29,274 bases of DNA from Collinsella sp. Its GTDB lineage: Bacteria > Actinomycetota > Coriobacteriia > Coriobacteriales > Coriobacteriaceae. Shown here piece after piece: positions 1 through 7,568 of this stretch; within the stretch, counting starts at the first letter, position 1; every line of letters starts with the position of its first letter. Location of the stretch: positions 1 through 29,274 of the forward strand of contig DXZW01000026.1 of the NCBI GenBank assembly GCA_019419455.1. Reading direction: 5' to 3'. The position numbers and the translations under genes are program-made. The notes beneath the pieces were generated by a model. That model saw only the letters and a program-made list of their open reading frames with translations. It was not told the DNA's origin and searched no databases.

Positions 1-48
1 TAACGCCTCGCGGTGACATCGTTTTTATGTCAACCTTGGTCTAACAGA

Positions 49-93
49 GCCAAACAAAAGGTGGCCACGCGCGCCTTGGCGCCAATGACCACC
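49..93 (-). terminator. Probable intrinsic terminator after purN
   Basis: On the minus strand, about 30 bases past the purN stop, the arms 78-93 and 60-75 pair as an imperfect 16-bp GC-rich stem (two wobbles, two mismatches) around a 2-base gap. A T-rich run (TTTTGTTT, plus-strand 52-59) follows. This would end the purM-purN transcript. The rest of 1-125 contains no gene that I can support. Confidence 0.6.
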
Positions 94-125
94 CTGACCA
101 CTCAACTAAATTGTACTGTGCGCCG

Positions 126-827
126 CTAGACGCGGGGCGCATCAATTGCGACCTTGCCGCTCTCCAGCACGTGGACGCGGCCGTCGGCGAGCATTTGCAC
201 GACCTCGGGATACAGCACGTGCTCAATCGCGTGGATGTGCTCCTCGAGCGCGTCGACATCCCAGCCCTCCTCGACAGCCAGCGCACGCTGGGCGATGATG
301 GGACCGTTGTCGTAGACCTCGTTGGCAAAATGCACGGTCACGCCAGTTACCTTGACGCCGCGCGCAAAGGCATCGTCAATCGCATGCGCACCGGTAAAGC
401 TCGGCAGCAGCGCCGGATGCAAGTTGACCACGCGGTTGGGAAACGCCGCCAGCAGCGGTGTGTGCACCATGCGCATATAGCCGGCCATCACCACGTACTC
501 GCAGCCGCGCTCGAGCAGCTCGTGCGCGATGATCTCGTCGGCGGCAATAGGGTCGGCATAGACATCCTTGGACAGCGTGAGCGTCTGGATGCCCGCGCGC
601 TCAGCGCGCTGCAAACCCTTAGCCGAAGGACGGCTCGACACCACAAGCTCAATCGAGGCGTTGAGCTTACCGGCGGCGATCAGATCGATCAGCGCCTGCA
701 GGTTGGTACCCGAACCGCTGATGAGCACACCGATCTTGAGCGGCTCGACCGTATCGGTGCCGGTCGGACGGGTGTAGGGCACAAAGCCCAGGCCCTCACT
801 AGCAGCCATCTGCTCGTTAGCGCTCAT
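126..827 (-). CDS. purN: Phosphoribosylglycinamide formyltransferase (GAR transformylase, PurN)
   Basis: PurN transfers a formyl group from 10-formyltetrahydrofolate to GAR, giving FGAR, the third step of de novo purine synthesis in the cytoplasm. The 233-residue protein has the family's nucleotide-binding start ISGSGTNLQ (about 36-44), the core motif NLHPALLPSF containing Asn135 and His137, and the YDNGPII segment holding the expected catalytic Asp173. It is longer than usual because about 28 residues precede the fold. The true start could therefore lie slightly downstream, but the annotated ATG sits inside the end of purM and overlaps it by 11 bases, which is typical of translational coupling. 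It is co-transcribed with purM. I am very sure of the family. Confidence 0.96.
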   Translation of the reverse strand: MSANEQMAASEGLGFVPYTRPTGTDTVEPLKIGVLISGSGTNLQALIDLIAAGKLNASIELVVSSRPSAKGLQRAERAGIQTLTLSKDVYADPIAADEIIAHELLERGCEYVVMAGYMRMVHTPLLAAFPNRVVNLHPALLPSFTGAHAIDDAFARGVKVTGVTVHFANEVYDNGPIIAQRALAVEEGWDVDALEEHIHAIEHVLYPEVVQMLADGRVHVLESGKVAIDAPRV

Positions 828-1920
828 CGGAGTACACGACCTTACCGGAACCCTCGACGCACTCGCCCACGCGGAACGGCTTCTCGCCCAGCGCGACCAG
901 GGCTTCGGTAACCGCGGCCTCGTCCTCGGGGGCGACGATCAGGCACAGGCCGACGCCCATGTTGAAGGTCTTGCATGCCTCGTTGGGCGCGAGCTCGGCC
1001 TGACGCGACACGTAGGTGATGACGGGCGGAACGTCCCAACCCATCTCGGCGCCGTTGCGGGTGACCACGGCGTCGACGTCGTCGGCGAGTGCACGGTTGA
1101 GGTTCTCGGTAATACCGCCGCCGGTGATGTGGGCGATAGCATGCACGTTGACGCCGCCGCGCAGCAGCTCCAGGATCGGCTTGACGTAGATGCGCGTGGG
1201 GGCCAACAGAGCGTCTGCCAGCGATGCACCGCCGAGCTCCTCGAGCGGACGGCCCAGCTCCTCGGCCTTAGCGGCGGCCTCGGGCGTGCCCGGCTTAATG
1301 CCGTCGACGCCAATGACCTTACGCACGAGCGAGTAGCCGTTGGAGTGCACGCCGGTGGAAGGCAGGCCCAGGATCACATCGCCCGGGCGGACGTTTGCGG
1401 GGTCGAGCATCTTGGGACGGTCGACGACGCCCACGGTAAATCCGGCAAGGTCGTAGTCGGCAGGAGCCATGACGCCCGGGTGCTCGGCCATCTCACCGCC
1501 CACGAGCGCGCAGCCCGCGAGCTTGCAGCCGTCGGCCACACCCTTGATGATCTTTGCCATGTGCTCGGCCTCGATGTGACCGATGGCGACGTAGTCCAGG
1601 AAGAACAGCGGCTCGGCGCCCGAAGCCAGAATGTCGTTGACGCACATAGCGACCAGGTCCTGGCCCACCGTCTCGTGACGGTCCATGATCTGGGCGAGCA
1701 CGAGCTTGGTGCCCACGCCGTCGGTACCGCTAATCAGGATCGGGTCTTCCATATCCTTAAGCGCGGCAGCCGAGAACAGGCCACCGAAGCCGCCGATGCC
1801 GCCGATAACCTCGGGGCGATTGGTGTCCTTGACCATCTGCTTAATCGCGTCGACGGCGCGGCCGCCCTCAGCGGTATCGACGCCGGCATCCTCATACGTC
1901 ACATGCTTGCTGTCGCTCAT
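817..1920 (-). CDS. purM: Phosphoribosylformylglycinamidine cyclo-ligase (AIR synthetase, PurM)
   Basis: PurM closes FGAM to AIR using ATP, the fifth purine step. The 367-residue sequence carries the typical GGIGGFGGLF stretch (about 40-49), the GTDGVGTK motif (65-72), the MCVNDILASGAEPLFFLDY region (92-110) and the STGVHSNGYSLVRK motif further on. Length and order match the family. The start is supported by GAGAGGAAGG six bases before ATG. It overlaps purN downstream. It is separated from purF by 157 bases that contain a hairpin after the purF stop and a GC-rich hairpin (1941-1969) just before the purM ribosome binding site. Expression may therefore be partly independent of purF. Confidence 0.97.
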   Translation of the reverse strand: MSDSKHVTYEDAGVDTAEGGRAVDAIKQMVKDTNRPEVIGGIGGFGGLFSAAALKDMEDPILISGTDGVGTKLVLAQIMDRHETVGQDLVAMCVNDILASGAEPLFFLDYVAIGHIEAEHMAKIIKGVADGCKLAGCALVGGEMAEHPGVMAPADYDLAGFTVGVVDRPKMLDPANVRPGDVILGLPSTGVHSNGYSLVRKVIGVDGIKPGTPEAAAKAEELGRPLEELGGASLADALLAPTRIYVKPILELLRGGVNVHAIAHITGGGITENLNRALADDVDAVVTRNGAEMGWDVPPVITYVSRQAELAPNEACKTFNMGVGLCLIVAPEDEAAVTEALVALGEKPFRVGECVEGSGKVVYSDER

Positions 1921-1975
1921 CTGAGCCTTCCTCTCCCACTACCGTGGCGCCGCGCGGGCGCCAAACGGTGCTCAT
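1892..1975 (-). promoter_or_regulatory. Candidate leader: 27-codon upstream reading frame plus GC hairpin before purM
   Basis: An ATG at 1975, six bases after GAGG, opens a 27-codon frame that overlaps the purM start in another frame and stops at 1892. Inside it, plus-strand 1941-1969 folds into an ACCGT/GGCGCC hairpin with a 2-base bulge. A ribosome on this leader would melt the hairpin and pass over the purM ribosome binding site. This is inference from layout only; the peptide resembles nothing I know and the frame may be chance. Confidence 0.25.
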
Positions 1976-2053
1976 AGTTGTCCTCGATTCGGTGCATGCC
2001 ATAACAGCACGCGCCGTCATATCAACAAAACAGCAGGTAAAACCTACCAAAAT

Positions 2054-2078
2054 AAACCTGTCCCCATATGGCAGGTTT
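2054..2078 (-). terminator. Hairpin overlapping the purF stop codon, probable weak terminator
   Basis: AAACCTG (2054-2060) pairs perfectly with CAGGTTT (2072-2078) around an 11-base loop. On the minus strand the stem begins inside the purF TAA and is followed by ATTTT. The U-run is short, so it may be leaky and let some transcription reach purM. The loop reads ATGGGGAC on the minus strand, faintly like the shared-loop hairpins at 5793, 12669 and 29156. Confidence 0.5.
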
Positions 2079-3748
2079 TATGCCTCGCCGTGCTCCTCTT
2101 CCCAGCTGCGGTCGTCGTATTTCTCGATCACGGCGTCGTCGTCAAAGTGCAGCGGCTTGTCCAGGTTGCGGGGCTTAAAGCCCTCCATAAACTTGTCGCG
2201 GCCAAAGCTCTCGGGAATCGCCACGGGGTAGCGGCCGGTAAAGCACGCATCGCAGTAACCGCCCTTGGGCATGACCTTAAGCAGGCCCTCGACCGAAAGG
2301 AAGGCCAGCGAATCGGCGCCGATATACTCGCAAATCTCGTCGACCGTCTTGTTGGCGCTGATAAGCTGCGACTGCACGTCGGTATCGATACCGTAGAAGC
2401 ACGGCCAGATGACCTCGGGCGAGTTGATGCGGATATGAATCTCCTTGGCGCCGGCGTTGCGCAGCATCTTGACGAGCTGCACCATGGTGGTGCCGCGCAC
2501 GATGGAGTCGTCGATGACGACCAGGCGCTTGCCCTCGATGTTGTCGCGCAGCGGGTTGAGTTTCATACGCACGCCCATGGCGCGCAACTCCTGCGTAGGC
2601 TCGATAAACGTACGGCCCACGTAGCGGTTCTTGATAAGGCCCTCGCCAAAGGGAATACCGCTCTCGTGCGAATACCCCTCCGCAGGCGGCAGGCCGGAGT
2701 CGGGCACGCCGATGACCAGGTCGGCCTCGACAGGCTCCTCATGTGCCAGCTGACGACCCATGTCGTAACGGCAGGCATAGACGCTCTTGCCGTTCATGAT
2801 GGAGTCGGGGCGGGCAAAGTAGACCTGCTCAAAGATGCAGTTGGCGGGCTCTTCGGCTGCAGGCACGCCCTGCTCGGATACCAGGCCCTCGGCGCTGATG
2901 CGCAAGATCTCGCCGGGACGGACGTCACGGACGTACTCGGCACCCACGATGTCGAGTGCGCAGGTCTCGGAAGCAACGACCCAGCCGCCGGCGCGCGTGA
3001 CACGGACGGCGGAGTCGACCGTCGCGGCGCCGTCCTGCGACGGCAGCTGCGAAACGGCTGCGGCATCGGCCTGGTCCAGACCCTCGTCCACCAGCTTGCC
3101 CAGCACGAGCGGGCGAATGCCGTGTGGATCGCGGAATGCGTAGAGCGCCTGCTCGTTGATGAGCGTCATGGCGTAGCCGCCGCGCACGAGCTCCATGGTC
3201 TTGCGAATACCCTCGCGCAGGTGGCCCGTACGCTGGGTAAAGTAGCCGATAAGCTTGGTCGCGACCTCGGAATCCGAATTGGAGAGGAACGGCACGCCCA
3301 GCTCGATCAGCTGACGGCGCAGCTCGTCGGTGTTGACGAGGGTGCCGTTGTGCGCGAGCGCGATAATGACGCTGTTGATGGTAGAGAGGTGCGGCTGAGA
3401 GGCTTCCCAGCTCTTGGCACCGGCGGTGCCATAGCGCACGTGGCCCACGGCCAGCTGGCCGGAGAGCGTCGACAGGTCGGCGTTGGAGAACACGCGGTCG
3501 AGCAGGCCCAGATCTTTGCGGACCATAACCGTGCCGCCGTCACCCACGGCGATTCCAGCCGATTCCTGGCCACGGTGCTGCAGCGCACGCAGGCCAAAGT
3601 ACGTCAGTCGAGCCACGTCGCGATCGGGCGCCCATACGCCGAAAATGCCACATTCCTCATGCAGCTGGTCGGAGTCCGGATCATACGTCGACATGGTGTT
3701 CACCTGTCCCGCGGCACGCTCGGCCGCGCGGATGGTTTCTTGAGACAT
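2078..3748 (-). CDS. purF: Amidophosphoribosyltransferase (PurF), [4Fe-4S] propeptide type
   Basis: PurF makes phosphoribosylamine from PRPP and glutamine, the committed purine step and the usual feedback-control point. The N-terminal glutaminase half begins at Cys33 (HEECGIFGVW), so the residues before it form a propeptide that must be removed, as in the Bacillus subtilis type. The C-terminal phosphoribosyltransferase half has the PRPP loop VVIDDSIVRGTTM. Four cysteines are in the positions of the iron-sulfur ligands: NCIFEQVYFARPDS, WPCFYGID, and the CDAC pair near the C-terminus. Two starts are plausible: ATG at 3748 after GAGGGG, and ATG at 3694 after AGGTG, which gives a 14-residue propeptide closer to the usual length. 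It has its own promoter, divergent from the gene at 4035. Confidence 0.97.
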   Translation of the reverse strand: MSQETIRAAERAAGQVNTMSTYDPDSDQLHEECGIFGVWAPDRDVARLTYFGLRALQHRGQESAGIAVGDGGTVMVRKDLGLLDRVFSNADLSTLSGQLAVGHVRYGTAGAKSWEASQPHLSTINSVIIALAHNGTLVNTDELRRQLIELGVPFLSNSDSEVATKLIGYFTQRTGHLREGIRKTMELVRGGYAMTLINEQALYAFRDPHGIRPLVLGKLVDEGLDQADAAAVSQLPSQDGAATVDSAVRVTRAGGWVVASETCALDIVGAEYVRDVRPGEILRISAEGLVSEQGVPAAEEPANCIFEQVYFARPDSIMNGKSVYACRYDMGRQLAHEEPVEADLVIGVPDSGLPPAEGYSHESGIPFGEGLIKNRYVGRTFIEPTQELRAMGVRMKLNPLRDNIEGKRLVVIDDSIVRGTTMVQLVKMLRNAGAKEIHIRINSPEVIWPCFYGIDTDVQSQLISANKTVDEICEYIGADSLAFLSVEGLLKVMPKGGYCDACFTGRYPVAIPESFGRDKFMEGFKPRNLDKPLHFDDDAVIEKYDDRSWEEEHGEA

Positions 3749-3790
3749 GGTATCCCCTCAGAGCCTCGTATTTTTGGCGTTACCCGCCTT

Positions 3791-3796
3791 ATTATA
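3791..3796 (-). promoter_or_regulatory. purF -10 promoter element
   Basis: The minus strand reads a perfect TATAAT at 3796-3791, about 42 bases upstream of the ATG at 3748. The -35 region at 17-base spacing is only TGGGGA, so an activator or a weak promoter is possible. I saw no purine or PRPP riboswitch in the short leader. Confidence 0.55.
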
Positions 3797-3979
3797 CGCA
3801 CGGCGCGACGTGCTCCCCAGCGCATGAGCAGCGCTTTTTAAAAGCCCACCGAGCTAATAATCAGTTTTGTTGCCAAACATTTTATCGGTCTGTCCAGTGT
3901 AAGTGCCCGCGCCCCCAGATGGCCGCCGCGTCTGCCGTTGGGGATTACAAAGTTGCAATTGGGACGTTCGTCCTGTCTT

Positions 3980-4008
3980 TTGGCAGGTCGGCGGCGTATC
4001 CTTATAAC
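3980..4008 (+). promoter_or_regulatory. Promoter for the CmpB-type membrane protein
   Basis: TTGGCA (3980-3985), a 17-base spacer and TATAAC (4003-4008) form a near-consensus sigma-70 type promoter. It lies 26 bases before the start codon at 4035 and points away from purF. Confidence 0.75.
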
Positions 4009-4034
4009 CTACAACAAAGCGAGAAAGGTTCTGT

Positions 4035-5264
4035 ATGGATCGAAACGAACTCGACCCTAGCGTCCCCAGCGCCACAGAGGTCAAGAAGATTCCCCTCATC
4101 ATTAAGGTGTACGCCGTCCTGTGCATCCTTTCCGGCGTGGGCACGCTCCCGTCGGTCGCTGCCTTTATGTGGCAGGTCATCACGGCACTTGTTAACGGCA
4201 ACGCCACCGAAAAGCTCGGCGACAACACGCTCGTCGCAGTCGGCCTTATCGTCGCCGGCATCATGCTCTCTGCGGCAAGTGCCGTCATCCTAATCATCTT
4301 TGGCCTGGACCTTATCAAAAACCAGCGCCGCAACGCCGCCCGCCTGTCCTACATCCTTATTGCATTCACCGTCGTCGAGCTTTTGGTCGACGTGATGCTC
4401 CAGGGTATCGGGCCCTTCTTGCTGCGCCCCGCTATTCAGCTCGGCATCCTCATCGCGCTTTCGGCCACCGTCGACCCCACGCTGCGTCAGGAGCGCGAGC
4501 TGCAGCGCCGCCTGCAGGAGATGCTCGACCGCGATGCCGCCGCCGAGGGCATGCTCGGCCGCGATGAGACCGGCGAGGGCTACATCAAGCTCAACTACTT
4601 CAACCTGTTCTGGGTATTCTTCGTCTGCTGCGTACTGGGACTTATCTTGGAGGACATCTGGCACATGACGGTCAACGACCCGGGCGTCTACCAGGACCGC
4701 GCCGGCATGCTGTTTGGCCCTTTCAGCCCCATCTACGGATTTGGCGCCGTGCTCATGACCATGGTGCTTAACCGCTTCTACAAAAAGAACCCCATCATCA
4801 TTTTCCTGGTGAGCGCTGTGCTCGGCGCGAGCTTTGAGGTGTTCGTGGGCTGGTTTATGCAGACCGCGTTTGGCGTGGTCTCGTGGAGCTACTCGCACAT
4901 AACGCTGTTTGGTTTGCCCGATCCGCTCGTGGTCCTCACGGGCGGACGCACCTGCACGGGCTTTGCCTGCCTGTGGGGCCTAGGTGGCCTCATCTGGATC
5001 AAGCTGCTGCTACCGAGGCTGCTTAAGCTCATCAACAAGATCCCCTGGAAGAGCCGCTACTCGGCCACCGTCATCTTTACCGTCATTATGCTGGTCGACG
5101 GCGTCATGACGCTGCAGTCGCTCGACTACTGGTACCAGCGCGTTAACGGCACGGAGCCGGACATTCCCGTCGCACAGTTCTACGGCAAGTATTTCGATAA
5201 CGACTACATGGAGAACCGCTTCCAGAGCATGACCATGAGCCCCAAGGACGCCACGCGCGTTTAG
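4035..5264 (+). CDS. Multi-pass membrane protein with C-terminal CmpB-type (PF06541-like) putative ABC transporter permease domain
   Basis: The 409-residue protein has two membrane blocks. The first (about 20-150) has four predicted hydrophobic segments. A charged stretch around 150-185 (RQERELQRRLQEMLDRD) follows. The second block (about 190-330) carries the family pattern of a short helix with LGLILEDIW, then AGMLFGPFSPIYGFGAVL, then a helix with LGASFEVFVGWFM. This domain is commonly labelled putative ABC transporter permease, but no ATPase gene is adjacent, and the real function of the family is not established. The start has GAGAAAGG seven bases upstream. It is a single-gene unit with its own promoter and terminator, divergent from purF and convergent with the MoaE-like gene. 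Confidence 0.75.
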   Translation: MDRNELDPSVPSATEVKKIPLIIKVYAVLCILSGVGTLPSVAAFMWQVITALVNGNATEKLGDNTLVAVGLIVAGIMLSAASAVILIIFGLDLIKNQRRNAARLSYILIAFTVVELLVDVMLQGIGPFLLRPAIQLGILIALSATVDPTLRQERELQRRLQEMLDRDAAAEGMLGRDETGEGYIKLNYFNLFWVFFVCCVLGLILEDIWHMTVNDPGVYQDRAGMLFGPFSPIYGFGAVLMTMVLNRFYKKNPIIIFLVSAVLGASFEVFVGWFMQTAFGVVSWSYSHITLFGLPDPLVVLTGGRTCTGFACLWGLGGLIWIKLLLPRLLKLINKIPWKSRYSATVIFTVIMLVDGVMTLQSLDYWYQRVNGTEPDIPVAQFYGKYFDNDYMENRFQSMTMSPKDATRV

Positions 5265-5285
5265 CGCCCGCCGCGCCCAAAACGC

Positions 5286-5325
5286 AAAATGCCCGCCGGT
5301 ATCACACGTACCGGTGGGCATTTTT
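5286..5325. terminator. Bidirectional intrinsic terminator between convergent genes
   Basis: A 15-bp stem (5286-5300 with 5310-5324, one wobble) encloses a 9-base loop. It is bordered by A residues on the left and TTTTT on the right, so it can stop transcription from the 4035 gene and, on the other strand, from the MoaE-like gene ending at 5355. Confidence 0.9.
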
Positions 5326-5354
5326 ATAAACGATCCTTCTATCGACGCAATCCT

Positions 5355-5771
5355 CTATGCCTCGCGCTCGACCTCACTCACGCATTCGTTCTTGATGGTG
5401 CCAACGAGCGCCTGCAGTGCATCGACCACGTGTGGGCGAATGTCCCCGCCGATAAGCACGAGCATGATGTCGTCACCTACGGTAAGCTCGCCGCTTGCCA
5501 GCCACACGCGCACATAGCCGATACCCGGCATCGCGCGCGTAGTCTCGATAGCAGACCGTACCTTTTCGGCGTCGTAGTCAAAGACCATGCCGCCCACCCT
5601 GTGGCCTGGCGCCACGCCATCGGTCTCGACTCCGCGCACCTCGGCCTTGGGCGTCGCGCGCACCACACCGTTATGCGTCAGATACATCCCACAGCCTGCC
5701 GCCGAAGCATCGGCCTTGGCCTCGCGCAGCCAAGCATCAATCGAAGGCATCAATTTGCCACTCTCGAGCAT
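5355..5771 (-). CDS. MoaE-like protein (molybdopterin synthase catalytic subunit family, divergent)
   Basis: The protein of about 138 residues resembles the MoaE-related proteins of gut Firmicutes and Coriobacteria. It has an N-terminal SIDAWLREAKAD segment, then CGMYLTHNGVVRATPKAEVRG, and a C-terminal core with VRVWLASGELTVGDDIMLVL followed by RPHVVDALQALVGTIKNE. True MoaE joins MoaD to convert precursor Z to molybdopterin and uses two lysines near the C-terminus. By eye only the first (in GTIKNE) is kept, and the usual WKKE segment is absent. No other cofactor gene lies nearby. ATG codons occur at 5774 and 5771; AAGGGAG is better spaced for 5771. A looped hairpin repeat (5793-5829) separates it from the sortase gene upstream. 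I am fairly confident of the family and unsure of the activity. Confidence 0.6.
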   Translation of the reverse strand: MLESGKLMPSIDAWLREAKADASAAGCGMYLTHNGVVRATPKAEVRGVETDGVAPGHRVGGMVFDYDAEKVRSAIETTRAMPGIGYVRVWLASGELTVGDDIMLVLIGGDIRPHVVDALQALVGTIKNECVSEVEREA

Positions 5772-5792
5772 CATTTCTCCCTTACCGTCGTC

Positions 5793-5829
5793 GAGTAGCC
5801 AATTTGGGACGGGGCCTTTTTAGCTACTC
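5793..5829. repeat. Shared-loop hairpin element, copy A
   Basis: GAGTAGC (5793-5799) and GCTACTC (5823-5829) are perfect arms around the loop CAATTTGGGACGGGGCC plus TTTTTA. The loop is nearly identical to that of the element at 29156-29194, although the outer stem bases differ. It sits nine bases after the sortase stop codon and just before the MoaE-like ribosome binding site. It lacks a U-run after the stem, so it is not a typical terminator. Confidence 0.6.
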
Positions 5830-5838
5830 TCGAACAAC

Positions 5839-6837
5839 TTATTCCTCGACCGGCGTGAGCACCATGACGGCGCGTGTGTTGCTCAGCGACAGCGAACGAC
5901 AGGTCACGAGCGTTACAACCTTGGTTGCCGAAGCGGCACGATCGGTGGCATCACTCGCCACGGCAGAGGCACCGTCGAACATCTCGGACAGGTAGTTCTT
6001 GAGCCCGTCATCGCCCTCAAAATTGGGCGTGCGCGCCTTGGCATACGTGTCCTCGACAACTTTGGTCGCCAGTGGTCGCAGCTTATACGTAGCATCCCGT
6101 GTGATGTAATACACAAACTCGATGCTATCGAACGTCGCCTGATCAGTGGTGTCCGAAATCACGTTGAACATCGACCCATCGTTCATATGGTGGCCGTAGA
6201 TCGTGGTCTGCTGGTCGACCATTCCCGGCGCGGTGTCATCGCTATCCAGGAAAATAGCACCGGACGCGTTAGCCGTTCCGTCGAACAGCGTGTTGAGGTA
6301 TTTGGAGTTGTTGTTGGTCTGCACCACGGGATAGTTGATGTTGGTTCCCGGCACGTAAATCCAACCCACAATCTCGGGGTTCGTCTGAGCAAGCGCATCA
6401 AAGTCGATAATCGGCACGCCGCTGGCGTCCTTATCGCTTACATATTGCTTCTCGATTTTCTGATACGAATCGCTCGCCTGCTTATAGCCAATCTGGGCAT
6501 TAATAAAAATAGCGGCGGCGGCGACAATCAGACCGATACCGATGATGATGAGCAGAATGGGAATAATGGAGCGGCGCTTTTTGCGCGGCGGCTCGGTGCA
6601 ATCCGACGGCGCGGCATGCGATGAAGACCGGGGCGGCTTCTTAGCGGAGCTATAAGACGAAGGACGATATGCGGCCGGCGCGTCCTGTCGACGATGCGTC
6701 GCCGGTGTCACGGGGCGCGGCGCGCGCGGCTGCTGAGGAGAGGATGTCCGACCCTGCTGTGCCGCACGGGCAGCACCTGGCTTCGACGGATCGGGAATCT
6801 GAGAAGCCTTGAATCGTTTTCCCTGATAATCGGACAT
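5839..6837 (-). CDS. Class B sortase, membrane-anchored, with long cytoplasmic N-terminus
   Basis: Sortases are cysteine transpeptidases that attach surface proteins to the cell wall or build pili. The 332-residue protein has about 88 residues rich in Pro, Arg, Ser and Ala, then a basic RKKRR patch and one membrane helix (about 91-111), followed by the catalytic domain outside. The class B motif TIYGHHMNDGSMF gives the catalytic His216, TLVTC gives Cys313, and NTRAVMVL gives Arg322. ATG follows AAGGAGAGCC. It starts 35 bases after purE and is probably read from the purE promoter. No LPxTG or NPxTN-type substrate and no pilin is present in the window, so the substrate is unknown. The long disordered N-terminal tail is unusual for the family. 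Confidence 0.93.
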   Translation of the reverse strand: MSDYQGKRFKASQIPDPSKPGAARAAQQGRTSSPQQPRAPRPVTPATHRRQDAPAAYRPSSYSSAKKPPRSSSHAAPSDCTEPPRKKRRSIIPILLIIIGIGLIVAAAAIFINAQIGYKQASDSYQKIEKQYVSDKDASGVPIIDFDALAQTNPEIVGWIYVPGTNINYPVVQTNNNSKYLNTLFDGTANASGAIFLDSDDTAPGMVDQQTTIYGHHMNDGSMFNVISDTTDQATFDSIEFVYYITRDATYKLRPLATKVVEDTYAKARTPNFEGDDGLKNYLSEMFDGASAVASDATDRAASATKVVTLVTCRSLSLSNTRAVMVLTPVEE

Positions 6838-6872
6838 GGCTCTCCTTATACTGCGGTGAAACGGCGGAACGC

Positions 6873-7337
6873 TTAGGCGTCAGCCATCTCCTGCTTCATC
6901 TTCTCGATAACCTTGCGGTACTCGGGGTCGCAAGCACCCAGAATCTGTGTGGCATAGATGGCGGCGTTCTTGGCGCCGTTGATGGCAACGCAGGCCACGG
7001 GCACGCCCGAAGGCATCTGCACCATCGATAGCAGCGAATCCATGCCGCCCAGGTCACTCGTCTTCATAGGCACGCCGATAACCGGCAGCGGCGTAAAGGC
7101 AGCCACGACACCACCCAAGTGAGCGGCCTTGCCGGCGGCGGCGATAATCACTTTGATACCGCGATCGGCGGCAGTCGAAGCCCACTCGTGGACCTTCGCC
7201 GGCGTGCGGTGCGCGCTCGCAATGACGAGCTCATAGGGCACACCCAGTGCCTCGAGCTCGGCGGTGCAGCCTTCCATAACGCCCAGATCGGACTTGGAAC
7301 CCATGATGATCCCGACAACCGGCTTTTGATCTGCCAT
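6873..7337 (-). CDS. purE: 5-(carboxyamino)imidazole ribonucleotide mutase (PurE)
   Basis: PurE interconverts N5-CAIR and CAIR in purine synthesis. The sequence shows the class I pattern: GIIMGSKSDL near the N-terminus, SAHRTP with the key histidine, AAGKAAHLGG, and PLPVIGVP. Class I enzymes normally work with PurK, which is not in this window and should be elsewhere. A second ATG lies six bases upstream at 7343, but AGGAGG is only three bases from it and nine from 7337, so I prefer 7337, giving 154 residues. It is followed closely by the sortase gene. A 438-bp region of large inverted repeats isolates it from carB upstream, and it probably has its own promoter. Confidence 0.96.
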   Translation of the reverse strand: MADQKPVVGIIMGSKSDLGVMEGCTAELEALGVPYELVIASAHRTPAKVHEWASTAADRGIKVIIAAAGKAAHLGGVVAAFTPLPVIGVPMKTSDLGGMDSLLSMVQMPSGVPVACVAINGAKNAAIYATQILGACDPEYRKVIEKMKQEMADA

Positions 7338-7400
7338 AAACATAGACCTCCTGTTGAGAGCGGTGACGCAGCGAATCCGCGACCCTTAACTACTGAGAGT

Positions 7401-7406
7401 AGTATA
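7401..7406 (-). promoter_or_regulatory. Candidate purE -10 element
   Basis: The minus strand reads TATACT at 7406-7401, about 64 bases upstream of the purE start. No good -35 hexamer is found at 16-18 bases, because that position falls at the edge of the 31-bp inverted repeat. A promoter here is expected, since hairpins separate purE from carB. Confidence 0.4.
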
Positions 7407-7423
7407 GCTGCTCCCGTCCCTGC

Positions 7424-7528
7424 GGTCCCCGGGTGCCCCGCGGCGGGCTGGGTTTTTATCTTCGCTCCGGTTGCTTCGCAAAGTCGCTCAGCTAAATAAC
7501 CCAGCCCGCCGCGGGGCACCCGGGGACC
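7424..7528. repeat. Perfect 31-bp inverted repeat, 43-base spacer
   Basis: The arms 7424-7454 and 7498-7528 are exact reverse complements and very GC-rich (arm core CCCCGCGGCGGGCTGGG). The spacer 7455-7497 holds smaller repeats such as TTGCTTCGCAA. It is the longest perfect palindrome I found. It lies on the carB-to-purE side of the gap. It could be a strong transcription block, a mobile element remnant or a processed RNA. Confidence 0.8.
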
Positions 7529-7568
7529 TACCGGGGATTGCCATGACGTACGTTGGCTGAAATATTAA

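Noticed and set aside
3749..3850. Purine or PRPP riboswitch upstream of purF
   Set aside because: The leader after the -10 element is only about 35-40 bases and shows no conserved riboswitch core.
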